Assembly: GCF_021129175.1 (NCBI RefSeq)
Contig: NZ_JAJOHV010000004.1
Coordinates: forward strand, 1-40,600
Direction: 5' to 3'
Origin: Chromobacterium piscinae
GTDB taxonomy: Bacteria > Pseudomonadota > Gammaproteobacteria > Burkholderiales > Chromobacteriaceae
Length of the DNA stretch: 40,600 nucleotides
Shown here: positions 8,761 to 18,055 of the stretch, one piece after another
How positions within the stretch are numbered: the stretch's first letter is position 1
How the letters are laid out: every line of letters begins with the position of its first letter
Translations under genes and position numbers: made by a program
Notes under the pieces: generated by a model
What the model saw: only the letters and a program-made list of their open reading frames with translations
The model's database searches: none
What the model was told of the DNA's origin: nothing

Positions 8761-10077
8761 ATGAGAATTATCCCCCTGCTAAGCCTCGGCCTGCCTCTGT
8801 TTTCCACCCTGGCCCAGGCCGCCGCGCAACCAGCCGAATCCCCGATAGACCGTTACGGCCAGCAGATTTTCAAGAACAGCAGGGCCATCGGCATGACCAT
8901 GGTGGTCATCGACAAGAATCAAACCCAGATGCGCTTCTACGGCGAGACTCGGTCCGGCAGCCGCCAGACGCCGGATGCGGACTCTCTGCTCCGCATCGCC
9001 AGCATCAGCAAGGCCATGACCGGCGAAGTGTTGAGCGCGCTGACGCTGGACAAAAAAGTGAAGCTGGACGACCCGCTGCAGAAATACGCGCCGGCCGGCG
9101 TGGCGCTGCCGCCGGCGGGACAATCGATCACCCTGCTCAACCTCGCCACCCACACCAGCGGCGTGCCGCGCGAAATGCCGGGCGAAAAGCCCAAGGACAC
9201 GCCGGTTTTCGTCTGGCCCAATGTCCAGCAACGCTGGAGCTGGCTGTCCGGCACCAAGAACAAACTTGCGCCCGGACAGCGCGCCCAATACTCCAACCTT
9301 GGCTTCGACCTGCTGGCCGACGCGCTGTCCCGCGCCTCCGGCAAGCCCTATCCGGTCCTGTTCCGGGAAAAAATCACTGTCCCGCTGGGTATGAAGGACA
9401 CCACCTTCAGCCCCAGTCCCGCCCAGTGCGCGCGGCTGATGGAAGGCTACGGCTCCAGCCCCTGCGTGGACACCACGGCAGCGATAGGCAGCGGCGGTAT
9501 TTATTCCACTCCCCGCGACATGCAGCGCTGGCTGCAGGAGCTGCTCCACCCGCAGAACGAGGCCCGCCGCCAGCTGCGCGACCAGACGCTGCGCATGCAT
9601 TTGCAACGCGCCGACCTGAGCAGCCTGCGCGGCATGGACGTGGCCGGCCAGGCGGACCAGTTGGGCCTGGCGTGGATACGGATGGAGCCCAGCCCCAACT
9701 CGCCGGAAATCATCCAGAAAACGGCGGGCGGCGGCGGCTTCCTGGGCTACGCGGCGCTGGCGCCGCGCAACGACGTGGCGGTATGGGTCGGCCTCACCCG
9801 CAGCGGCGGCACCCGCTACCAGCACCTGAGCAACGGCGTGAACAAGCTGGTGGCCGAGCTGAGCGGCTACAAGCCGGTTGCCGCGCCGATGCCCAAACCC
9901 ACCCTGGCCAAAGGCAAGGCCGCCCGCGGCAAGGCGGCGATCGCCCAGGCGGCTCCGGCCAAGCCGCGCGCGAAAAAGGCCGCGCGGAAAGCCGCCGGCC
10001 CCAAGGCTGCCGTCGCGAAGAACGGCGCCAAGAAGAAAACCCACTTGGTCAAGACATCGGCACACCGGGCGCAGTGA
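8761..10077 (+). CDS. AmpH-like serine hydrolase (penicillin-binding protein/class C beta-lactamase fold)
   Basis: This 438-residue secreted hydrolase belongs to the beta-lactamase/AmpH family, which trims peptidoglycan peptides as D,D-carboxypeptidase/endopeptidase. The reading frame is open further upstream, but the ATG at 8761 gives a clean signal peptide (MRIIPLLSLGLPLFSTLAQA). Catalytic motifs are S81-I-S-K84, Y177-S-N179 and the KTG-like K320-T-A-G. The last roughly 65 residues are a low-complexity Ala/Lys/Pro/Arg tail, not part of the catalytic fold and unusual for AmpH. The 3' end overlaps the convergent deacetylase gene by 29 bp. An esterase or beta-lactamase role cannot be excluded. 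Confidence 0.85.
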   Translation: MRIIPLLSLGLPLFSTLAQAAAQPAESPIDRYGQQIFKNSRAIGMTMVVIDKNQTQMRFYGETRSGSRQTPDADSLLRIASISKAMTGEVLSALTLDKKVKLDDPLQKYAPAGVALPPAGQSITLLNLATHTSGVPREMPGEKPKDTPVFVWPNVQQRWSWLSGTKNKLAPGQRAQYSNLGFDLLADALSRASGKPYPVLFREKITVPLGMKDTTFSPSPAQCARLMEGYGSSPCVDTTAAIGSGGIYSTPRDMQRWLQELLHPQNEARRQLRDQTLRMHLQRADLSSLRGMDVAGQADQLGLAWIRMEPSPNSPEIIQKTAGGGGFLGYAALAPRNDVAVWVGLTRSGGTRYQHLSNGVNKLVAELSGYKPVAAPMPKPTLAKGKAARGKAAIAQAAPAKPRAKKAARKAAGPKAAVAKNGAKKKTHLVKTSAHRAQ

Positions 10078-11023
10078 GTGCGAAGCGCGCGATCTCGTCC
10101 TTACGCATGAAGCGCACGCCAGAATGGCCCTGCGCGTAGCGGATGAAGGTCTCCAGCGCCTTCACCCGCGCCGGCGTGCCGGAGATGCGGTCGTGGGTGC
10201 TGATCGACATCATCCTGCGGCGATGGCCAGCCTCCTGGTACAGCAGGTCGAACTCGGCTTTCAGGTCGGCCAGATAGCCGTCAACAGTCAGCGCCGGCGA
10301 GTCGTAACGGACGATGTCATTATTGCGCAGCGTGTACGGCACCACCATGAACGGCTTGCCGTTCACCGGCACCGTGAACGGCTCGTCGCGGCTGATGTCG
10401 TCGATGTGGTAGACGAAGCCCAGCTCTTGCAGGATGCCCAGCGTGCTGGGCGTGCCGCGCAGCCAGAAGGCGTTGAAGCCGATCGGCTGCGTGCCGGTGG
10501 CGCGCTCGATGCTGGCGATGCTGGCCAGGTAGCCCGCGCGCTCCTGCGCCGGCGTCATCGAGTACTGCGGCTCCCAGGTCTGGCCGTGGCCGGCCGCCTC
10601 GTGGCCGCGCTCGACGATTTCCCGCGCCAGATGCGGATTGCGGTCAACCGCCTGCCCCACCATGTGCGAGGTCACTTTCACGCCGGTGCGGTCCCACAGG
10701 TCCAGCATGCGCGGGATGCCCTCCTTCACGCCATAGTCGTACCAGGTCTGCATCGGCAGATCTGGATACTTCGGATCCAGCGGCGGAAACGGCCCGCCGG
10801 CGCCCCGCTCCGGCTGCGCGCCGGCCTCGAACTGCATCGAGATCGAAATCACCAGCCGGGTGTCTCCCGGCCAGAACCCGGTTTGCTCATGCTTGCTTTG
10901 CGTCATTTTTCCTGCCCTTCCCGTTGCCGCCCAGGCCTGCCCTTGTCCCATGGCCAGGCTCGCGCCTCCGGCCGTGGCGCTGGCCAGAAACTGGCGGCGG
11001 TTGATTGCTAGCGTTCTTTTCAT
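10049..11023 (-). CDS. Tat-exported polysaccharide deacetylase-family protein
   Basis: This 324-residue protein has a twin-arginine signal (NRRQFLASATAGG) and a NodB-like barrel related to the PuuE/HpPgdA branch of polysaccharide deacetylases. A histidine pair consistent with metal binding is seen in GHEAAGHGQTWE, and SISTHDRISG lies near the C-terminus. The usual first Asp-Asp motif is not evident; the matching region reads SISMQFEAG. The substrate is therefore open and could be a glycan or a small amide. GGAGGA before ATG at 11023 supports the start. It is the last gene of a three-gene operon, 12 bp after the SDR gene. Confidence 0.8.
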   Translation of the reverse strand: MKRTLAINRRQFLASATAGGASLAMGQGQAWAATGRAGKMTQSKHEQTGFWPGDTRLVISISMQFEAGAQPERGAGGPFPPLDPKYPDLPMQTWYDYGVKEGIPRMLDLWDRTGVKVTSHMVGQAVDRNPHLAREIVERGHEAAGHGQTWEPQYSMTPAQERAGYLASIASIERATGTQPIGFNAFWLRGTPSTLGILQELGFVYHIDDISRDEPFTVPVNGKPFMVVPYTLRNNDIVRYDSPALTVDGYLADLKAEFDLLYQEAGHRRRMMSISTHDRISGTPARVKALETFIRYAQGHSGVRFMRKDEIARFALTAPGVPMS

Positions 11024-11035
11024 CGCGTCCTCCGG

Positions 11036-11743
11036 CTACAGCAAACCGCCGCCATCCACATCCAGCACCGCGCCGGTGAGAAAGACGTTGCCCATCGCGA
11101 ACAGATAGGCCTGAGCCAGATCCTGCGGCCTGCCCACCCTGCCCAGCGGCAGGCCGGACGCGATCCGCGCCATCTCCGCCCCGCGCCCTTCCGCGCCGGC
11201 TTCGCCCCACAGCTCGGTGTCCACCACGCCGGGACTCACCGCGTTTACCCGGCGCGGAGCCAGCTCCTTGGCCAGATTCCTGGCCGCCGCCTCCAGCGCC
11301 GCGTTGACCGTACTCTTGAGCAAGCCGCCGGCGCCGTATTTGCGCGACAGCAGGCCTGACGTGAAAGTGATGGAGGCATCCGCGGCCAGATAGGGCAAAG
11401 CCTGCTGCGCCGCCAGAAGATTGCCGAACAACTTCACCTCGAAGGTCTGGCGCAGATCATCGCCCGTCATGTCCTCCAACCTCGGCGAGCCGACCCGCGC
11501 GCCGGCGGTCAGAATCAGATGGTCGATGCGGCCGATGCCGGCGAAGGCGTTGCGCAGACTGTGCAGATCGGTGACATCGGCCCGCAGGCTCTGCCAGGGC
11601 CCCGGCTGGGCGACGGAACGCCCCAGCACGTAAACCTGGGCGCCGGCGTCAGCCGCGGCCTGCGCCACAGCCCGCCCGATGCCGGAGGTGCCGCCCAGCA
11701 CCGCCACCGTTTTTTGCCGCAGAAAATCCGTGGCCGCGCTCAT
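11036..11743 (-). CDS. Atypical short-chain dehydrogenase/reductase
   Basis: This 235-residue Rossmann protein has the SDR cofactor motif GGTSGIGRA near residue 17, the ILTAGA version of the NNAG motif, and the family C-terminus GAVLDVDGGG. At the active site the catalytic Tyr and Lys of YxxxK appear to be replaced: the segment aligned to YSASKAAL reads KSTVNAAL. Only the upstream Ser (FTSGLLS) remains. It may use another proton relay or may not be a normal oxidoreductase. Its start overlaps the upstream gene's stop (ATGA), showing translational coupling. Confidence 0.85.
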   Translation of the reverse strand: MSAATDFLRQKTVAVLGGTSGIGRAVAQAAADAGAQVYVLGRSVAQPGPWQSLRADVTDLHSLRNAFAGIGRIDHLILTAGARVGSPRLEDMTGDDLRQTFEVKLFGNLLAAQQALPYLAADASITFTSGLLSRKYGAGGLLKSTVNAALEAAARNLAKELAPRRVNAVSPGVVDTELWGEAGAEGRGAEMARIASGLPLGRVGRPQDLAQAYLFAMGNVFLTGAVLDVDGGGLL

Positions 11744-12267
11744 GGCTTCAGCGCTCCCAATTGCTTCAACAGGGTCAGGTTGTCTTCCAGATGCCAGTTT
11801 TCGGCGATGCGGCCGTTTTTCACCCGGTAAAGGTCGAAAGCCTGGAAATCCACTGCCTGGCCTGCGCCCTGGATATCGCCGAACTTGCCGCTGAAATGGC
11901 CGGTGAAATGCAGGCGCAGCGCCACCCGGTCGGCGGCCAGCACCATATCGGTGACTTCCACCTTCAGATCCGGCACCGCGGCGCGGAAGGTTTGCGAAGC
12001 CTGCAATGGCCCGGCCGTACCCTGGCGCCGCCCCTCGGGCAGCGTGCGGTCAAGAAATTCCGGGTCCAGCGCCAGCTCGGCGTAGCGCGGATCGCCGGTG
12101 TTCCAGAAGGCGGCGTAACGCAAGGCCGCCAGTTTCACCGCGGCGGCATTTCCGCCGTTGCGTTCGGAAAACACCCGCGCCGGTTGCGGCAACGCATCGG
12201 CGGCCATCGCGGCGCAGGAAACGAACGCCAGCAGGCTGGCGCTTATCAGATTGGGAAGACGGTTCAT
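11740..12267 (-). CDS. Secreted SnoaL-like (ester cyclase-type) protein
   Basis: This 175-residue protein has a signal peptide ending near AMA-AD (residues 1-22) and a SnoaL-like alpha+beta barrel, with marks such as RYAAFWNTGDPRYAELAL, a FTGHFSGKFGDIQGAG strand pair and a terminal YRVKNGRIAENWHLED. Proteins of this type are often called ester cyclases or polyketide cyclases but are mostly uncharacterised. It is the first gene of the operon followed by the SDR and the deacetylase. No specific function can be given. Confidence 0.8.
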   Translation of the reverse strand: MNRLPNLISASLLAFVSCAAMAADALPQPARVFSERNGGNAAAVKLAALRYAAFWNTGDPRYAELALDPEFLDRTLPEGRRQGTAGPLQASQTFRAAVPDLKVEVTDMVLAADRVALRLHFTGHFSGKFGDIQGAGQAVDFQAFDLYRVKNGRIAENWHLEDNLTLLKQLGALKP

Positions 12268-12308
12268 ATCGGCTCCTGGTTGCTGGTTTGCTTGGGAGTC
12301 GATTATTG

Positions 12309-12319
12309 TCCTGACAGGA
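12309..12319. promoter_or_regulatory. Short palindrome upstream of the SnoaL-SDR-deacetylase operon
   Basis: TCCTG-A-CAGGA is a perfect 5-bp inverted repeat about 40 bp upstream of the operon's first start codon, where a repressor could bind. It is short and no regulator is next to it. Confidence 0.25.
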
Positions 12320-12490
12320 TAAATTGATAATTAGCCTGAAGATTGGATGATTTTACAGTTAGATTTGAAAATAAGCCCAAACCAATGCTAGGAACCGCTC
12401 AAACCGGCTATGGCGGCAAATGCTCGGGCGCTGCGCCATTCCTGTGAAAGAGACCCGGCACGCCCCGTTCCGTCAAAACGGAGACAATAA

Positions 12491-12516
12491 AAAAGCGACC
12501 CCAAGGTCGCTTTTTC
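12491..12516. terminator. Rho-independent terminator of the yjfB-like gene
   Basis: AAAAAGCGACC-ccaa-GGTCGCTTTTT forms a GC stem flanked by A and T runs, so it can work in both directions. It lies just below the stop of the minus-strand YjfB-like gene. Confidence 0.85.
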
Positions 12517-12531
12517 GCATGCGGCGCCAGC

Positions 12532-12717
12532 TCAGGCGCGCACGTCGAGATTTTGTCCCAGATGGGCGGGATTGGAAGCCTGGATCTGCTGTGCGGACTG
12601 TTCCGCGCCCTGCAGCAGGGTCATGGCCGCCTGCGATTGCGCCTGCATCGCCTTTTTCAGCACCAGCGCCTGCGCATTGGTGCTGACATTCGCGCTCACT
12701 TGACTTAATCCATCCAT
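12532..12717 (-). CDS. YjfB-family small protein (putative motility protein)
   Basis: This 61-residue protein starts MDGLSQVSANVS and continues as Gln/Ala-rich amphipathic helix (LVLKKAMQAQSQAAMTLLQG), ending HLGQNLDVRA. The pattern and length fit the YjfB_motility family, small proteins found in flagellated bacteria with no known biochemical role. GGAGG is well placed before the ATG at 12717, and a strong terminator follows. It is monocistronic and divergent from trxB. Confidence 0.75.
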   Translation of the reverse strand: MDGLSQVSANVSTNAQALVLKKAMQAQSQAAMTLLQGAEQSAQQIQASNPAHLGQNLDVRA

Positions 12718-12795
12718 ACCCCAACCTCCACGTTTGACATGCTGCCATTGCTTGCAGTGTAGCGGCCCGCAGGCCTGCTGTCACAACAAAACTGC

Positions 12796-13794
<999 letters not shown>

Positions 13795-13812
13795 GCGCCG
13801 GAACCCTGCATC

Positions 13813-14448
13813 ATGAAGACCTTCAAGGACACTCTGAAGGGCCTTCGCCAGACGCTGCGCCAGGCCGCCCCGCCGCGGGCGGCCTTGCCGCAGCCTGCAG
13901 TGCCCGAGGAGGCGGATTTCCGCCAGTCGGTCGGCAAGGTCAGGCCGCTGAAGCCTGACGACCGCCACCACCCTCAGCCTCCCAAGCCCAGCCCCCGTCC
14001 GCGCAAGCCCAGCCAGGGGCCGGCGCTGCACGCTGCTGCCTGCCAGGAAATCCTGCAGCATCAGATAGGCTGGTTCGAACCCACCCACCAGTTGCAGCAG
14101 TACGCCCGACCCGGCATGCCGTCCGCCACGCTGAAACGGCTACGCCAGGGCAACTGGCCGGTTTGCGCCCAACTGGACCTGCACGGCTATACCCGCCATC
14201 AGGCGCAGGACGCGCTGGCGCTGTTCATCCACCGCGCCCGCCACCGCGGCCAATGCGTGAAAGTGATCCATGGCAAGGGATTCGGCTCGCCGCAAGGAGA
14301 GCCGGTGCTGAAAAAACTGGTGCGCAGCTGGCTGCAGCACCACCCCGACGTGCTGGCTTTCTGCGAGGCGGAAGCCGGCGGCGCGGGCGGCTCGCTGCTG
14401 GTGCTTTTGCGCCGCCCCGCGCCCGGAGAAATCCGCGACGAAGGATAA
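13813..14448 (+). CDS. Smr-domain protein
   Basis: This 211-residue protein has a proline- and basic-rich, probably disordered N-terminal half (about 1-95) and a C-terminal Smr domain. The domain shows the LDLHGYTRHQA motif near residue 122 and HGKGFGS near 158. Smr domains are found in MutS2 and in stand-alone proteins and often have nuclease activity on DNA or RNA; the HGxG motif is kept here. It resembles the YdaL/DUF2027-like stand-alone group. Its role in the cell is not known. Confidence 0.88.
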   Translation: MKTFKDTLKGLRQTLRQAAPPRAALPQPAVPEEADFRQSVGKVRPLKPDDRHHPQPPKPSPRPRKPSQGPALHAAACQEILQHQIGWFEPTHQLQQYARPGMPSATLKRLRQGNWPVCAQLDLHGYTRHQAQDALALFIHRARHRGQCVKVIHGKGFGSPQGEPVLKKLVRSWLQHHPDVLAFCEAEAGGAGGSLLVLLRRPAPGEIRDEG

Positions 14449-14519
14449 CGTGACAACCGCAATGATAATCCGCTAAGCTCAAAACAAGGCGGACCCCTGC
14501 ACACTACCAGGAGTTATGC

Positions 14520-14975
14520 ATGACAGGCACACCCTGCCCCGACTTCACCCTGCCCGGCACCGCCGGCGCCGATTTTCAGCTCTCCTCCAGCCGCAAGCCG
14601 CTGGTGATCTACTTCTACCCCAAAGACAACACGCCCGGCTGCACCAATGAAAGCATGGCCTTCCGCAACCTCCATCCGGAATTCGCCGCGCTGGGCGCCG
14701 AAATCGTCGGCATCTCCCGCGACAGCCTGAAGTCCCACCACAACTTCAAGGCCAAGCTGGAGCTACCGTTCGAGCTGCTGTCCGACGCCGAGGAAACCGC
14801 CTGCGGCCTGTTCGGCGTCATCAAAATGAAAAACATGTACGGCAAACAGGTGCGGGGCATCGAACGCAGCACATTCGTCATCGATGCCTCCGGCATGGTG
14901 TCGCGCGAATGGCGCGGCGTGAAAGTGCCCGGTCACGCAGAGGAGGTGCTGGCGTACGTCAAGACGTTGAAGTAG
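14520..14975 (+). CDS. bcp: Peroxiredoxin of the Bcp/PrxQ family
   Basis: This 151-residue thiol peroxidase reduces H2O2 and organic hydroperoxides in the cytoplasm. The peroxidatic site is DNTPGC41TNES. The frequent resolving cysteine five residues on is absent (Met46); the only other cysteines are C6 and C95. It may thus act as a 1-Cys enzyme or use C95. The rest (VIYFYPKD, GISRDS, RSTFVID) is typical. AGGAG is well placed before the ATG. Neighbouring trxB could supply reducing power through thioredoxin. Confidence 0.93.
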   Translation: MTGTPCPDFTLPGTAGADFQLSSSRKPLVIYFYPKDNTPGCTNESMAFRNLHPEFAALGAEIVGISRDSLKSHHNFKAKLELPFELLSDAEETACGLFGVIKMKNMYGKQVRGIERSTFVIDASGMVSREWRGVKVPGHAEEVLAYVKTLK

Positions 14976-15033
14976 CAAGCCGTAGCCGCCCGGCCGACCG
15001 GCCGGGCCAGAACATGAACAAGGGGACCACATC

Positions 15034-16437
15034 ATGGCCGGCCGTAAAAAGACCACCGCGTGCAAACTGTTCGTACTGGATACCAACGTACTGCTGCACG
15101 ACCCCACCTGTCTGTACCGCTTTGAAGAACACGATGTGTTCATCCCCATCATCACGCTGGAAGAACTGGACACCCACAAGAAGGGCATGTCCGAAGTGGC
15201 GCGCAACGCCCGCCAGGCCAGCCGCTTCCTCGACGACATCATCAGCGGCAAAGAGTTGGACATTTCCGAAGGCATCCCCCTCAAGCACGCCAGCCGCGAC
15301 GCCGCCAGCGGCAAGCTGATCCTGCAGACCCAGGCCATCAACGGCACTCTCCCTTCCTCGCTGCCCATGGGCAAGGCCGACAACCAGATCCTCGGCATCG
15401 TGATGGCGCTGAAAAGCCATTATGAAGGCCGCGCCGTCATCCTGGTGTCCAAAGACATCAACATGCGCATCAAGGCCCGCGCGCTGGGCCTGGAGGCGGA
15501 AGACTACTTCAACGACAAGGTGCTGGAAGACACCGACGTGCTGTACACCGGCACGCGCGAAATCGAGCAAATCTTCTGGGAACGCAACAGCAAGGACATG
15601 AAGTCGTGGCAAGACCACGGCCGCAGCTACTACCAGTTGGCCGGGCCAGACTGCAGCGGGCTCTATGTCAACCAGCTGTTGTGGCAAGAGGGCGAGAAGC
15701 CGTTCCAGGCGCGGGTGATCAAAGTGGAGGGCAAGACCGCGGTTCTTGAGACGTTGAAGGATTACAGCCACAACAAGAACAACGTCTGGGGCATCACCGC
15801 GCGCAACCGCGAACAGAACTTCGCGCTCAACATGCTGATGGACCCCAACGTCGACTTCATCACCCTGCTAGGCCAGGCCGGCACCGGCAAGACGCTGCTG
15901 ACGCTGGCGGCTGGGCTGGCGATGACGCTGGAGCAGAAGATCTACAGCGAAATCATCATGACCCGCGTCACCGTGCCGGTGGGCGAGGACATCGGCTTCC
16001 TGCCCGGCACCGAGGAGGAGAAGATGGCGCCGTGGATGGGCGCGCTGGAAGACAACCTGGACGTGCTGAACAAGAGCGACGACGATGGCGGCGACTGGGG
16101 CCGCGCCGCCACTCGCGACCTGATCCGCAGCCGCATCAAGGTGAAGAGCCTCAATTTCATGCGCGGCCGCACCTTCCTCAACAAGTACCTGATCATCGAC
16201 GAGGCGCAGAACCTGACGCCGAAACAGATGAAGACGCTGATCACCCGCGCCGGCCCCGGCACCAAGGTGGTCTGCCTAGGCAACGTCAGCCAGATCGACA
16301 CGCCCTACCTCACCGAAGGCAGCTCCGGCCTGACCTACGTGGTGGACCGCTTCAAGGGCTGGGGACATTCGGCCCACATCACACTGCAGCGCGGCGAGCG
16401 CTCGCGGCTGGCCGACTACGCCGGCGAGGTGCTGTAA
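15034..16437 (+). CDS. PIN-PhoH family ATPase (YlaK-like)
   Basis: This 467-residue protein has an N-terminal PIN domain (about 10-145; acidic residues in LDTNVLLHD, LEELDTHKKG and SKDINMR) joined to a PhoH P-loop ATPase. The Walker A motif GQAGTGKT is at about 280-287 and the Walker B motif YLIIDEAQNL at about 383-392. This PhoH2 architecture is linked to RNA unwinding and cleavage, known from mycobacterial PhoH2. It stands alone here, 58 bp after bcp. Confidence 0.93.
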   Translation: MAGRKKTTACKLFVLDTNVLLHDPTCLYRFEEHDVFIPIITLEELDTHKKGMSEVARNARQASRFLDDIISGKELDISEGIPLKHASRDAASGKLILQTQAINGTLPSSLPMGKADNQILGIVMALKSHYEGRAVILVSKDINMRIKARALGLEAEDYFNDKVLEDTDVLYTGTREIEQIFWERNSKDMKSWQDHGRSYYQLAGPDCSGLYVNQLLWQEGEKPFQARVIKVEGKTAVLETLKDYSHNKNNVWGITARNREQNFALNMLMDPNVDFITLLGQAGTGKTLLTLAAGLAMTLEQKIYSEIIMTRVTVPVGEDIGFLPGTEEEKMAPWMGALEDNLDVLNKSDDDGGDWGRAATRDLIRSRIKVKSLNFMRGRTFLNKYLIIDEAQNLTPKQMKTLITRAGPGTKVVCLGNVSQIDTPYLTEGSSGLTYVVDRFKGWGHSAHITLQRGERSRLADYAGEVL

Positions 16438-16489
16438 ACGCCAAGGGCGCGGCGAGCGCCTCCGCCCGCCGCGCCCCGAATGGCGAAAC

Positions 16490-16513
16490 GGCGTCCGCCT
16501 CGCCGCGGACGCC
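16490..16513. terminator. GC-rich hairpin between convergent genes
   Basis: GGCGTCCGC-ctcgcc-GCGGACGCC has 9-bp perfect arms between the phoH stop and the stop of the opposing small membrane gene. No T-run follows on either side, so it may only aid termination or protect 3' ends. Confidence 0.45.
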
Positions 16514-16528
16514 GCTTACCTACAGTCC

Positions 16529-16837
16529 CTACCAGTCTTCCTGTTCGCGCATGCCGCGCAGATAGCCCAACAGGCACAGCACTGCTACGCCAAGCACCAG
16601 CAGGTCCAGCGCAAACCACTTCTTCGCGTCCCGCATGCTCTCGCTGCGAGACATCAGCTCGGCGGCCAGCGCCAGCCTTTCCACACTATCCCGCGGCTCC
16701 GCGGCCGCGGCCCGCGCGGCCGCCTTGTCGGCGCACACCACGCATACGCGCGGCGGCAGCTCATTCCCCAACTCATGCCAACTCGCCGCCAGCACCACGG
16801 CGCAAAACGCGCAAAACAACAACAAAAACCTGATCAT
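16529..16837 (-). CDS. Small membrane protein of unknown function
   Basis: This 102-residue protein has two hydrophobic helices (about 1-18, LLLFCAFCAVVLAA, and 76-94, ALDLLVLGVAVLCLLGYL) joined by an Ala-rich, charged loop with two cysteines (CVVCADKAA). An N-in/C-in hairpin is likely. AAGGGG lies close before the start. I do not recognise the family. The membrane-like composition and the convergent layout with phoH support it as real. Confidence 0.6.
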   Translation of the reverse strand: MIRFLLLFCAFCAVVLAASWHELGNELPPRVCVVCADKAAARAAAAEPRDSVERLALAAELMSRSESMRDAKKWFALDLLVLGVAVLCLLGYLRGMREQEDW

Positions 16838-16887
16838 TCCCCTTCAGCGCGCTTCCGCGCCGACCTCATCCGCCCAGCCATAAAGAC

Positions 16888-16920
16888 AATCGCCGCCAGG
16901 CTTGTGCCCATGCGGCGATT
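16888..16920. other. Inverted repeat downstream of the formyltransferase gene
   Basis: AATCGCCGC and GCGGCGATT form 9-bp perfect arms around a 15-nt loop. On the minus strand it lies about 160 bp after the formyltransferase stop and is followed by a T-rich stretch, so it may be that operon's terminator. The rest of 16838-17076 shows no gene. Confidence 0.35.
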
Positions 16921-17076
16921 TCCGGCCGGCGTTCACTCGCCTGCCGCCCACTCCCCAACTATTCACATTTTTTAACAATCATCCGGCAGGGTCAATCAAT
17001 CGATCCCGCTCAGGACAATCCCGCAGCATTCCCGCCACAAAAATGACATAAAGATCAAACAAACACCATTGACCGC

Positions 17077-17937
17077 TCAGCGCCGGCCGCGCCCCGTCAC
17101 CGCGTCCGGCCCGTACAGGCTCCACTCGCTGATCAGCAGCATGCCATCCCCAGTCGCCACCAGCAGCTGTTCGGCTTGGGAATAAATCAGGCTACCCGGC
17201 GCAAAGCCATGCGACTCCACCCAACCCTCAGCGCGATGAATGAAGAACGTAACGTTATTGACGACCGCCGCGCACTCGAAATCGCCGAAGGCCCGCACCT
17301 GACGCAACAGCTCCGCCGTGGTGCGGCTGAAATCCAGCATTCGGTCGCCGTCGGTCCACAGCGGCCAATAGCTGCCGCCCTCCCCTTGGGACCTCGCCCC
17401 GCTCCACAGGCGCTCGAAATCATGGGCCAATTTATGGCTCAGCCGGTGCAGCGCCAGTTGCAGCTTGATGTCCAGCATCTGATGGCTGTCGCCCTCTCCC
17501 AGCGCGAAACGCTCCTGCGCCAGGATGTCCCCGGCATCGAACTCAGGACTCACCTTATGGCAGCTGCAGCCCCATTCGCGATGGCCCTCCAGCAAGGCGC
17601 GCACCTGCGGATACGGCCCGCGGCCCATCGGCAGCAGAGAAGGATGAAAATTGATCGCGTATTTCAAATATGGGGTCCAGTCGGGTATGCGCCAGTTGTA
17701 GCTGCCCACCAGCAATGCCTCGCATCCCAGCTCAGCCAGCTCTTCCAGATCCCGCGGCCGCATCGGCGACAGCTGCAGCGGTAGCTTGTGCTGCTCGGCA
17801 AAACCTACCGACATCTTATTGTGATGCATCCGGTGGTCCACCGGCGTGCAGAACACCTTCACTGGCTGCCAACCCGCCTGCAGGAATACATCGAGCACCG
17901 GTTTGAAACGATCGGAAAGGGTAATCGCGAAACGCAT
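17077..17937 (-). CDS. Formyltransferase-family protein
   Basis: This 286-residue protein resembles methionyl-tRNA and sugar N-formyltransferases, which move a formyl group from 10-formyltetrahydrofolate to an amine. The catalytic Asn-His-Asp set appears as INFHPSLLP and, further on, SPEFDAGDIL. The C-terminal region (about 190-286) looks like a small beta domain. The ATG at 17937 (MRFAITLSDRF) has GAGTGG upstream and is preferred to a GTG nine bases earlier. It follows a HemL-like aminotransferase on the same strand, suggesting one enzyme makes an amine that the other formylates. It is not the housekeeping fmt, since no def lies nearby. Confidence 0.8.
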   Translation of the reverse strand: MRFAITLSDRFKPVLDVFLQAGWQPVKVFCTPVDHRMHHNKMSVGFAEQHKLPLQLSPMRPRDLEELAELGCEALLVGSYNWRIPDWTPYLKYAINFHPSLLPMGRGPYPQVRALLEGHREWGCSCHKVSPEFDAGDILAQERFALGEGDSHQMLDIKLQLALHRLSHKLAHDFERLWSGARSQGEGGSYWPLWTDGDRMLDFSRTTAELLRQVRAFGDFECAAVVNNVTFFIHRAEGWVESHGFAPGSLIYSQAEQLLVATGDGMLLISEWSLYGPDAVTGRGRR

Positions 17938-18055
17938 GGCATCCACTCAGGGCAAGCAGGCCCACCCGGCCCGATGGCTTGGTTATACCATTCGCCCTGA
18001 CCGCGCCTTCGGCGATGACACGCAAATTAACAGAAGCCGGCATCCTCCCACACAC

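Noticed and set aside
14461-14470. AATGATAATC before bcp as a Fur site
   Set aside because: Only one half of a Fur box is seen and the rest does not match; nothing else points to iron control of bcp.
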